A DNA stretch of 27,267 nt from Nemertoderma westbladi (Eukaryota; Xenacoelomorpha; Nemertodermatida; Nemertodermatidae): assembly GCA_032718475.1 (NCBI GenBank), contig JAUCBJ010001481.1, positions 1 to 27,267 on the forward strand, written 5' to 3'. The notes beneath the pieces are model-generated. The model was not told the origin of the DNA and searched no databases. It was given only the letters and a program-made list of their open reading frames with translations. Shown in pieces: positions 1-7,591 of this stretch (its first letter is position 1; every line of letters begins with the position of its first letter). Position numbers and translations under genes: made by a program.

Positions 1-86
1 AATAACAACTCATAAGGCAGTCCAGAGAGAAAACATCGGAAAATAAGGTAAGTGAGAAACCCGTTTCTAGGAGAAGGATAATACCA

Positions 87-1772
87 GTGTGTTATACTGA
101 CGACGGCGAAAGCCAAGCTTCTCAAGAAGAGGACAGCGGGAAAGACACAGCAAAATCTTACTATGACAACAAGACCTATAAAGACGTAAGTAAATACAAG
201 TCTCGAACCAGTGACAGGAGAGAACAGGTAACAACAACTCCTCCTACGTCTCCTAAGAGAATTCACGGAAGAAAGCCCGAAGAAAGAACGAGAGTGCAGA
301 ACGTTAACCAAGTTAAGGTGAGTAACATCAAACCAAAATGTGCGCTGTGCGACGGGCCCCACCGTTTGAGTGCGTGTGCTGAATTTCTAAAGAAATCCCC
401 TGCAGACAGACGTACAGTCCTGTGGAGTAAGCGGTTATGCTATAATTGCCTCAGATCAGGACACCAACGGCGAACCTGTTACTCCGACGTAAAGTGTGCA
501 AAGTGTGGCGCGAAACATCACATCTTGTTACACAGTGAGTTCGAACGAGACAACCCGAGTCAGGTAAGTGAGCCCGAACTACATGTCCAATTCAGTGATG
601 TAAACGACACTGACCAAAGTTCTGAGTGGGAAGGATTCTATACGGACGAATTCTCCGATGCCAACGAATCCTGTTATCTAATAAATACCACAGTGTATCG
701 AGCACTTACGTACGAAAAAGACACCGACACGGAGTTTCCCCCAACTACTTTCGCCAAACAACCATCTTGGAAAGCTCCAGCTTCCAACGTAGGAATCAGA
801 GAATTTCCTGTAGTTCAAGTAAGAGTTCACGGTCTTAACAAAAGCTACATAGTGAACGCCCTCCTTGACTCCGGCAGCACAGGAACATTCATCGATCAAG
901 AACTAGCCGAAGATATCTTTGCTGGACAACCCAAGTTCCGGACTAAATTGAATATGTCAGGAATTATGCAGGTTTGGAAATCTACCATAACGGCAGATTA
1001 CTATGTAGGTGAGTTGTCCACCCCCCAGGATAAATTAGGAGCACAAAGTATAAGGTCAGTAAAAATGGTGGCTATAAAGAACTTCGCTACTACCCAAGCA
1101 GACCTTTATAATTGGGACGAGGATGAGAGCATCCAACATCTTAAGATACCTCGATTCCAGACAGATTATCCTGGAGTGCAAATACTCATTGGCCAAAACG
1201 CGCATGAGGCGCTCGAGCCATTGGAGAAACGGCCTGCTCAACCGCAGCCACTGCAAACCTATGCGGTAAGAACTAGAGTAGGTTGGTACTTCACTGGCCC
1301 TTCCCGTAGAACTCTCAAAGAGAGATTACCTCAACAACAGGTATACCAAGTAAAGGAATGGGAAGTGGAGAGCAGTGATGTGGACGATCCAACTGAGGGA
1401 ACACCATACTCCTCAGATAATGACGATATTAACTCCAATGTAGATCAATGGAGACATTGCCTTGGGACGATTAATCCGGCCGACATCGCTTCCAGAGGAG
1501 CAACTCCTCAAGAACTGATAGATACTCCAGGCTTGTTAGGTGGATCCGACTCCTTAAGTAAAGAAGAAGAAGAATGGCCTCCTCATCTTACCACGGCAGA
1601 AATTAGACAGGCCAAGGGAGCGGAGAAAGTAACACAACAACTCAATCGCCCAGCTAGTCGTTTATGTTTACTGGAAAGAGACCGAAAACTGTCCGGAAAC
1701 CATGGAAGGCAAGATACTCTTCCTACGACCACTTCCCTAATTCGACAAAGATCTAGGGACTCCATAACGTAA
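87..1772 (+). CDS. BEL/Pao Gag zinc-knuckle and aspartic protease fusion, RT and integrase deleted
   Basis: This frame encodes 561 residues from position 87, but the codon there is GTG and the frame is open back to 6 with no ATG, so the true start is upstream or lost. Residues are numbered from 87. An acidic, basic-patched leader (1-80) is followed by three zinc-binding motifs: C85-C88-H92-C97, C118-C121-H126-C131 and C137-C140-H144-H149. A retropepsin-like domain (about 238-410) has the catalytic triplet at D261-S-G and ends with the GQNAHEALEP and RVGWYFTG blocks typical of Pao proteases. At about 432-452 the sequence passes directly to QWRHCLGTINPADIASRG, which in intact elements lies after the RT and RNase H. 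At about 498-520 a second jump leads to RPASRLCLLE, normally near the end of pol. There is no stop in 1.7 kb. The family is clear; whether it is expressed or selected is unknown. Confidence 0.8.
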   Translation: MCYTDDGESQASQEEDSGKDTAKSYYDNKTYKDVSKYKSRTSDRREQVTTTPPTSPKRIHGRKPEERTRVQNVNQVKVSNIKPKCALCDGPHRLSACAEFLKKSPADRRTVLWSKRLCYNCLRSGHQRRTCYSDVKCAKCGAKHHILLHSEFERDNPSQVSEPELHVQFSDVNDTDQSSEWEGFYTDEFSDANESCYLINTTVYRALTYEKDTDTEFPPTTFAKQPSWKAPASNVGIREFPVVQVRVHGLNKSYIVNALLDSGSTGTFIDQELAEDIFAGQPKFRTKLNMSGIMQVWKSTITADYYVGELSTPQDKLGAQSIRSVKMVAIKNFATTQADLYNWDEDESIQHLKIPRFQTDYPGVQILIGQNAHEALEPLEKRPAQPQPLQTYAVRTRVGWYFTGPSRRTLKERLPQQQVYQVKEWEVESSDVDDPTEGTPYSSDNDDINSNVDQWRHCLGTINPADIASRGATPQELIDTPGLLGGSDSLSKEEEEWPPHLTTAEIRQAKGAEKVTQQLNRPASRLCLLERDRKLSGNHGRQDTLPTTTSLIRQRSRDSIT

Positions 1773-1788
1773 TTATATATGGAGTGGG

Positions 1789-2240
1789 TGTGTGACTATA
1801 TCATTTTATATTTGTTTTTATTTTATATTTATGTATGTATTATTATGTAATTTTATTATAATCGTTTTCTTTAATTTTATTTAGTAGAATGTTATTTTAG
1901 TGATTATTTAGTAGATTAGTGCAATATATTAGTGTTTATTACGTATGTAATTACTTATAATATATATTTAGTGCGACGGCGAGAAATAATTATTTTTCTC
2001 TTTCCTTACTGTCCGTATCATATTATAAATACGTGACTACAGTAAGATGAAATGTCCGTACTTCTTAAAGTACAATAAAGCCACTACTATATTTAAGTAT
2101 TATTGGTAGGCAGAGTATTAGGAATGCAAAGTTCAGATCCTCGTGTCTCGGCTAAACCAAGCTCTGGGTAGACCTTGGAAACGACTTGCCTCTTCACACT
2201 GACATTGCTTCGTGCGATATTGCTCTTCTACCTTATAACA
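1789..2240 (+). repeat. Probable 3' LTR of the BEL/Pao element
   Basis: The stretch starts with TGTG directly after a purine tract (GGAGTGGG, 1781-1788) that could prime plus-strand synthesis, and ends in ...TATAACA near 2240, giving TG...CA termini and about 450 bp. It contains a TATA box (TATAAAT, 2034-2040) and a polyadenylation signal (AATAAA, 2074-2079) in the order expected of an LTR. No second LTR is in the window to compare with, so the boundaries are inferred from these signals only. Confidence 0.45.
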
Positions 2241-2299
2241 AATAATACATATAGTAGCGTGATGTCCCTCTAACAGTAGCGTAAATCGCAAATAAATCT

Positions 2300-2620
2300 G
2301 TTAAACTTTTGACCATCTGTAATTCTAGTCGATTAAGATATCGTGGCACCCACCGATATACTTGAAAGACAAATTCTAGAATCAGTGGTTAACGTCCCCA
2401 GACAAGTTCTGGAATAAATCGGTGCCCATCCTAAATATTAATTTAATATTTATTAAAATCTGTAAAATTCAGATCCGTTAACAATTCTAGTCGATTAAGA
2501 TATCGTAGCACTTACCGATACTCTTAAAAGACAAATTTCATAGAATTAAGGATCCTAAGTCACCAGACCTGCTCTGGAATCAAATTGTGTCAATTTTAAC
2601 ATCAAATAATAAAATTCACG
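2300..2620 (+). repeat. Diverged tandem duplication, about 162-165 bp, two copies
   Basis: AATTCTAGTCGATTAAGATA occurs at 2321 and again at 2483, followed in both copies by ATCGTRGCAC, an ACCGATA block and an AAAGACAAATT block. Each copy also contains a small hairpin CCAGA-N5-TCTGG (2398-2412 and 2563-2577) whose stem is unchanged while the 5-nt loop differs. The copies differ by many substitutions and short indels elsewhere, so the duplication is old. Confidence 0.75.
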
Positions 2621-3210
2621 GGAATAAATTTAAATTCATATTCGAATGAATTTCATAAATTGTCATTTTGTGCAATTTATAACATTCCCAAAATTCCGGT
2701 AATTAATAGATCATGGGAGCGGAGATTCATATTGAGTGTACTAGAGTGCGAGAATCTCCAATATATAGTCAATAGCCGATAAAATTTATAAAATCAGGCA
2801 TAAAGAGAATATTGACAATTAAAGAATTACTATTAAATAACATCCCAGATCTGTGTACATGAGAATTGCCCTAATTCTACCGCTAGTTTTCCATAATGTC
2901 ACCATGGCAACACCCATGCTAGAATTAGAAGCAAGTTAGAGGAACAATAAAAAGCTTGCCCCATTGCGTAGCATAAGAGTATACATAACTCACTATTAGT
3001 ATCCAAGGATACATAGTAATAACGTGACATTCTGGAAGACACTGACTAACGGACAAATGGCATGCATGTGTGCAGTAAGTAATGATTGTATGGAATTTGT
3101 GCGTTTATAGGTGAATGTTACTACTAAAGTGTGTTTACAGTAGCTAATCGCAATTGTAAAATAGCCCTAACTCTACCGAGATAACCTCAAGTGGATTCAA
3201 GCCTTTGGGA

Positions 3211-3315
3211 CGGACAGTGGTGGGACTTGTGCCGGTTATCGTTGTCGTGCAGTTGCTACATGTTGGCGTAAACACTGCGACAACGGTACATCGGCGCTGA
3301 GAAACCCACTGTCCG
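3211..3315 (+). promoter_or_regulatory. Long imperfect stem-loop 82 nt upstream of the ORF start
   Basis: Nested complementary segments pair as CGGACAGTGG (3211-3220) with CCACTGTCCG (3306-3315), GCCG (3231-3234) with CGGC (3292-3295), and CGTTGTCG (3240-3247) with CGACAACG (3278-3285). The two long stems are perfect. The GC content is clearly above the surrounding DNA. It could be a packaging signal, translation element or other RNA structure in the leader of the gene at 3397; the sequence does not say which. Confidence 0.5.
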
Positions 3316-3396
3316 GGGGCAAAGCCTAGTAGGCAGCGACGCCCGCTTGCCTAAAATATTAACTCATATTGATATTAATAAACTCAGATAACAGAT

Positions 3397-3795
3397 ATGA
3401 CGGAATTGATAGAAGATGACCTTGGTATTAGAGAGCGATATACTCTACCTTTACAAGCGTTTGTGGATAGCTTGATACGCGGTGAAGCCGATCCGACTAT
3501 TACGGAGGACGATGGTCGTTATATCGAACCGCCGATGTCCCAAGAGCAACTTACGCGTGAATTGGACTATCGAAAATTAACCGCTCGCTATACGCATCGT
3601 AATGGCACGTATATGGACTTCTTAACTACCGGACATCCTATCGATTTACATGATACGGACGATGTAGACACCGAAGGGGAAATGGTTCTATTTAAATATC
3701 ATACCCAGCGGCGTCGTAACGATAATCCGAGAATAGATCACGAAAATTCTATTCGTAACAGACTGGGAAGACGAACCCATATGTTTAGAATCTGA
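3397..3795 (+). CDS. Acidic N-terminal ORF of an unrecognised zinc-finger, Gag-like locus
   Basis: This ORF starts at a true ATG in the context CAGATATGA and has an in-frame TAA at 3379, so the start is well defined. It encodes 132 residues, rich in D and E over the first 95, with no signal peptide or membrane segment. From about 3737 the +1 frame becomes plausible coding sequence (ILFVTDWEDEPICLESEEIQ) and runs without a stop into the zinc-finger ORF, while this frame turns basic and ends at TGA 3793-3795. The two ORFs are therefore probably one protein split by a +1 shift, either a mutation or programmed. I do not recognise the family. Context and the partner's zinc knuckles suggest a Gag of an LTR-type element. 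Confidence 0.6.
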   Translation: MTELIEDDLGIRERYTLPLQAFVDSLIRGEADPTITEDDGRYIEPPMSQEQLTRELDYRKLTARYTHRNGTYMDFLTTGHPIDLHDTDDVDTEGEMVLFKYHTQRRRNDNPRIDHENSIRNRLGRRTHMFRI

Positions 3796-4846
3796 AGAGA
3801 TTCAGCCCCCCACGTCTCGGAGTAGCGATAGCGACTACATATTGGAATGGTATCAAGGTCCCCAGTGTCTTACTGCGTATGATTATCGCCATGCAAATTA
3901 TGTTTCTAGACAACGTTGTCGGCTGTGCGCATCGAGAGACCATATTACGTCTATGGACACCAACGATCTTTGTTCCTATTTCCACGAGCAACCGTCGATG
4001 GAAATCTATTGTGCATATTGTCGGCTTAATAATTTGCACATTTTTGCTGTCTGCCCCCAATTTATGACTCAATGCCATCATTGTCAATTAAAAGGACACG
4101 CCAGCTTTGATTGTCCCTTTAACCATGATTTAGAGAGCGTAGATGAAATGATTGTACTACGTTATATCAGAGCTTGGGAAGCGAACGCTGATTTACATTG
4201 TGATTCACGCCATCGCTATTATCCTGGACGCGCCTACGAAGGAGTTTATGCGTTCCATCCATATTTGTTTGCCTCCGTCGAGCAGAAATCGCGCCTATCA
4301 AGTTATGAACTATTGAAGCGCGTTGGAGAATGTATTTCAACCAAATATGTACGCAAATTTCTCAGGAGCATTAATCCGAGTGACATCAATTCGTATAACT
4401 TAATAAACTTTATCCGTCAAGATCCGGCCTATGGAGACTTATTTGTCAACTCACACCCTGAGTTACAGGAAGTATATCGACGGCCTTACGAGTACCGAGC
4501 CCGCGAACGCGAGTTGGAAAGAACCATTAAACCAAGGAAGTTTCTAACTGCCTATGGTCCACCCACGGCCCTCGTTCAGACCACTCGTAAACGACCCGTA
4601 AGAGCGGCTGTCTTGAAACGAGCTCTCAAAGCCGTTAGACCCCTCTCCCCAGACGTTGATGTCAATCAACCCGGTACTTCGACCGGCGGATATACCGATC
4701 GCAACCCCATACCTTCTGATGCAATCATATTGCACCCTTCACCCAGGAGTTATAGCCCTCCTCGTAAAGTGGCTCGCCCCAAAGAGAAAAGGACTCTTGC
4801 TAGCTTTAAAAAACTGCGTAAACGCCGTCCGCGCAAGAAAGACTAA
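3737..4846 (+). CDS. Unrecognised triple zinc-finger protein with basic tail (Gag-like), +1 to the upstream ORF
   Basis: The frame is open from just after TAG 3734-3736 to TAA 4844-4846 (369 codons) and has no ATG near its beginning; the first codon after the acidic stretch is TTG at 3842, so it is likely reached by frameshift from the ORF at 3397. An acidic linker is followed by three closely spaced Cys/His motifs: CRLCASRDH with a later Cys, CAYCRLNNLHIFAVC (CX2CX5HX4C) and CHHCQLKGHASFDC (CX2CX4HX4C). The last is a canonical retroviral-type zinc knuckle. The middle is neutral; the final 110 residues are rich in Arg, Lys and Pro and end in KKLRKRRPRKKD, a nuclear-localisation or RNA-binding type tail. 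Zinc knuckles plus a basic tail fit nucleic-acid binding, as in Gag. No protease or RT follows. A domesticated gag or a non-autonomous element are both possible. Confidence 0.65.
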   Translation: MTKILFVTDWEDEPICLESEEIQPPTSRSSDSDYILEWYQGPQCLTAYDYRHANYVSRQRCRLCASRDHITSMDTNDLCSYFHEQPSMEIYCAYCRLNNLHIFAVCPQFMTQCHHCQLKGHASFDCPFNHDLESVDEMIVLRYIRAWEANADLHCDSRHRYYPGRAYEGVYAFHPYLFASVEQKSRLSSYELLKRVGECISTKYVRKFLRSINPSDINSYNLINFIRQDPAYGDLFVNSHPELQEVYRRPYEYRARERELERTIKPRKFLTAYGPPTALVQTTRKRPVRAAVLKRALKAVRPLSPDVDVNQPGTSTGGYTDRNPIPSDAIILHPSPRSYSPPRKVARPKEKRTLASFKKLRKRRPRKKD

Positions 4847-5942
4847 CTGTTTAGAGTATTTTTATATTTTAGAAACTGTGATTTTGTATATTTTATAGAC
4901 TTAAATCCCATTTTCTGGGAGCGGTGTAAAAGCTTTTGTGGGATAACTGATACGTTTGCCTTTGCTGGCCAGTTCCCCCCCAGTCGCTAGAATACTCTCA
5001 AAGGGATTTATAACTAAAATAGTGCAAGCTACCAGCTTATTGGCTGATGTGCTATACGGAGATATCTGGGCTCAGTTTAATCGGCCAACTAGCTTAGAGA
5101 GGTTGCCTTAGCCTTGCTGTTCGTGTCGGCCAATAGAATTTGCGTAGGCGTTGATTTCGACCTATCCCAGCGCTACTGAACTGAATTTCCTATCTCTATG
5201 CTCATCCTCTGTGTTGAACGGGGCTTCGTGGAATAAGAGTTTTTGGTATACTCGTATAGTGGTAGTAGTCATATGATTTTATATGATTCTGTTGTTGTGT
5301 TCCCATTTTTTCGCCATAACACCGGCTTTTTGGGAAGAACTCTAGTAAACTGCTTAAATTATCGAAAGTATAAACTGTTACCTAACTACTCAATAACTAA
5401 TTAATCAATCTTAACTCACTATTAATCATATTGTTTGTACTGTTATTTACCGTCAGTTATTAATTGTACCTATTTGTTGATGGAAATATTGCTCTTTGGA
5501 TAATACGGATAAATCACCCAAATTTCCCAATTTTCTTGATACACTACAGGTTAGAGAGGCGGGCTATATATAACAATTGCGATTTATATTAATGTGGTGT
5601 GTATTGAATCTAATGTTATTTAGCAGACCCTACATGAGTCAATTACTGCTCTCTTTATGTGTGATCAAATATACTGACGGTCGGCAGAATAGTGTGTATG
5701 ATTGTGATTGGTAACAAAGTATTTCCTAAAGAATACGCTTTATACTTTAATCATAAGCAGTATCGTTGCGTTTAGTATAAGTCCTAGTTCTGTTTAAATA
5801 GATAGAGCGCCACGTCCTAAAGGAACTGTTAATATTTCCCGAAAGCCAATAATATCTGTCAGGAATTAATTATTAACGATCTATCGAATAATACAGTAAG
5901 TTTACACTGCAACCTTACACTGCAATAATAAAATTTAAGCAG

Positions 5943-6004
5943 CCGAATTCAGCCTCCCGGGTGTAGATCCATCGGGTGAATGATCGCGCATGGGCTGACT
6001 TCGG
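5943..6004. repeat. Imperfect inverted repeat, 12-bp arms
   Basis: CCGAATTCAGCC (5943-5954) pairs with GGCTGACTTCGG (5993-6004) at 11 of 12 positions around a 38-nt loop that itself contains CCCGGG and a second CGGG. It could fold as RNA or DNA; its role is unknown. Confidence 0.5.
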
Positions 6005-6154
6005 GTAATGTTTGTGTATTAGCATAAAATATTGTCGTATGCTAAAGTTGTTTTAATTAACTAAAAGACATATAAATTTTGGCAGGTTAAACTGCTAAAG
6101 GTCTTCAAAAGCGCGAACAAATAGAGATGTCTGTATCGCTTTTTATGGTACTAT

Positions 6155-6355
6155 AACATTCAGAACTTATTTGATTTTAGATGGTTGCGTTTAGTGTTTT
6201 GGTTATATTTAGTGGCCAAAGCGACATGAACTGAAACTAGGTTGTTACTTTTGTTGATGAAAGTTTTTTTTAAACAATTTCTGCACTTTACAAAATAAAC
6301 ATTCAGAACTATTTCACTTTTAATGGCTGTTTAGTGTTTTAGTTATAGATTGAGT
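6155..6355 (+). repeat. Diverged direct repeat, two copies about 57 bp
   Basis: An ACATTCAGAACT block followed by a TTTTARATGG block and TTTAGTGTTTTRGTTATA is present at 6155-6211 and 6298-6355, with several substitutions between copies. This is an old local duplication. Confidence 0.6.
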
Positions 6356-6587
6356 AAACATTACTAAGTAAATGGAAAGTTCCTTTTGGAATGTCTAAAT
6401 GTTTTGGTTAGTTGGTCATTCATCATTACTTTTCACCAAATCAAATTTTGCATCTGTTACTAAACACTACTGCCCTAATGTAGTGTGGAAAAACTACAGG
6501 CCATATCATATGCTCGTTTTCTGGTAGTTTTAGATACGGCAGGCCTATAGGCCTACACTACACACTGGCTGGCTGTGAACGAAACTT

Positions 6588-6675
6588 AAAAAAAAAAGAC
6601 AATCCATGTTCCGGCATTGAACCCACACCTTTCACATCTGAATTCAGGCGCTCTACCGAGTGAGCTATCGGTCAT
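6588..6675 (-). tRNA. tRNA-like Pol III unit (SINE head or tRNA pseudogene)
   Basis: On the minus strand a box A-like TAGCTCACTCGGTAGAGCG, with a D-arm-like GCTC/GAGC stem, is followed about 30 nt later by a box B-like GGGTTCAATGCC, and then by a run of ten T (plus-strand A at 6588-6597), which is a strong Pol III terminator. The anticodon arm does not form a clean 5-bp stem with a 7-nt loop, and the acceptor pairing is only CCATG/CATGG at the edges, so it is not a normal functional tRNA. A tRNA-derived SINE is the best reading. Confidence 0.5.
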
Positions 6676-6815
6676 GGAGGACTTGATATCAAAATTTAAA
6701 AATAAATCCTAATATAGAAATAAATGTTCCCACATTATTGAGGGTCATTCTTTCCTACACCAACTACCACCTACAGTACCGGTCAGCCGCTACCTCTATA
6801 AAGAGACAGTTTCGT

Positions 6816-7090
6816 TATAAATATATTAGTTGTAATTGAAATTGATACCTTTATTCATCTTTGGACTAAGTATATGATACTCTACAACTTCGACTTTCAT
6901 CATTTTTACACAGGACTTACAGTTTTCTTAAATAGCAAAATTTATTACCTATTTAATTATAAATAATATTAGTTATAAATAAAATTGAAATTTTTTTTTC
7001 CATTCGACTAAGTATATGATTCTCAACAACTTTGACTTTCGTCATTTTTTCATAGGACTTACAATTTTTCTAAATAACAACCAAATTTTT
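6816..7090 (+). repeat. Diverged tandem duplication, about 143 bp, two copies
   Basis: Both halves share in order TATAAATA-ATTAGTT, ACTAAGTATATGAT (6864 and 7007), CAACTT-GACTTTC-TCATTTTT and CATAGGACTTACA-like blocks. Substitutions and poly-T length differences separate the copies. Confidence 0.6.
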
Positions 7091-7189
7091 ATTGGCGCAT
7101 CAATTACGGTTTTTGAAAAAGCTTGGTACTGAAAGGGTTAACACTTAAACCATGATATGATATACATATAATTATGTATATACATGTAC

Positions 7190-7290
7190 TAGGCCTAATA
7201 AATATTAGTACATTAAGTACTAATAAGTACGGTGATGATTTGTAGCCAATTAATATTTTTTGTGATTTAAAATTGTGTTATTGAAATTAT
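7190..7290 (+). repeat. Copy A of an inverted dispersed repeat (partner 14970-15060)
   Basis: Beginning at TAGGCCTA (7190) this segment matches the reverse complement of 15060-14970. The clearest part, from TACGGTGATGATTTGTAGCC to TGTGTTATTGAAATT, is about 61 bp with roughly 7 differences. The match stops after TTGAAATT on both sides. The two copies point at each other across the minisatellite and the NeSL element. Confidence 0.75.
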
Positions 7291-7591
7291 TATATTCAAA
7301 AATAAAATTAATATGTTTTAGCATCGAAAAAGGAATTAACATGTTTTGGTGTTAACTAAAAATATATCTGATCTATCATTGGTTGTATATGTATATGGTA
7401 TCATAGGCCCAATTGAATTAATTTACCTATTTATGAACCTACTGTACAGAAACCACTGCCACAATAATTGTTCAGTGTAAAAATATTAATTGTAGAATGG
7501 ACGATACTAATTTCAATGAATGTGAAACTTTACGTAAATACTGTACTTCCTTCAGGGTTACACTTACAACGAAATGCAGAGATTATTGGCA

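Larger units (their letters stand above)
6..2240 (+). mobile_element. Internally deleted BEL/Pao LTR retrotransposon (5' part outside window)
   Basis: The segment contains a BEL/Pao-type reading frame followed at once by a purine-rich tract (1781-1788) and a probable 3' LTR (1789-2240). The frame carries the Gag C-terminal zinc knuckles and the DUF1758-type aspartic protease, then jumps to the end of the RNase H/integrase-proximal region and again to the extreme end of pol. Reverse transcriptase, most of RNase H and the integrase core are absent. A TAA at 3-5 closes the frame upstream, and no 5' LTR is visible, so the left part lies outside the window or is lost. The copy cannot be autonomous; it could move only with proteins supplied by a relative. 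The internal deletions preserve the reading frame, which is unusual for a decaying copy. Confidence 0.8.
2241..3396 (+). other. Non-coding leader upstream of the zinc-finger ORFs
   Basis: No open frame of note lies here. The stretch holds a diverged 162-165-bp tandem duplication (about 2300-2620), a repeated CCCTAAYTCTACCG block (around 2868 and 3164), and a strong stem-loop (3211-3315) just before the ATG at 3397. No tRNA-complementary primer-binding site is recognisable after 2240. It reads like the leader of a retroelement rather than random intergenic DNA, but that is inference from position and structure. Confidence 0.4.
4847..6580. other. Non-coding, possible 3' part of the Gag-like locus
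   Basis: No ORF with recognisable content. An early part (4847-5250) has moderate GC content and short complementary segments and may be a 3' untranslated region. Further on there is a 12-bp imperfect stem-loop (5943-6004), a 13-bp near-duplicate (TTACACTGCAA twice near 5900) and a diverged direct repeat (6155-6355). I see no second LTR matching 1789-2240. Confidence 0.4.

Noticed and set aside
2241-2300. Primer-binding site after the LTR, which would make 1789-2240 the 5' LTR of the Gag-like locus
   Set aside because: No TGG-starting, tRNA-complementary sequence follows the LTR end, and no matching LTR is found after 4846.
3906-4140. Nanos-type zinc finger
   Set aside because: The paired Cys/His motifs and the CP-X5-C spacing recall Nanos, but the spacing within the first finger is far too short and the final motif is a plain retroviral zinc knuckle.
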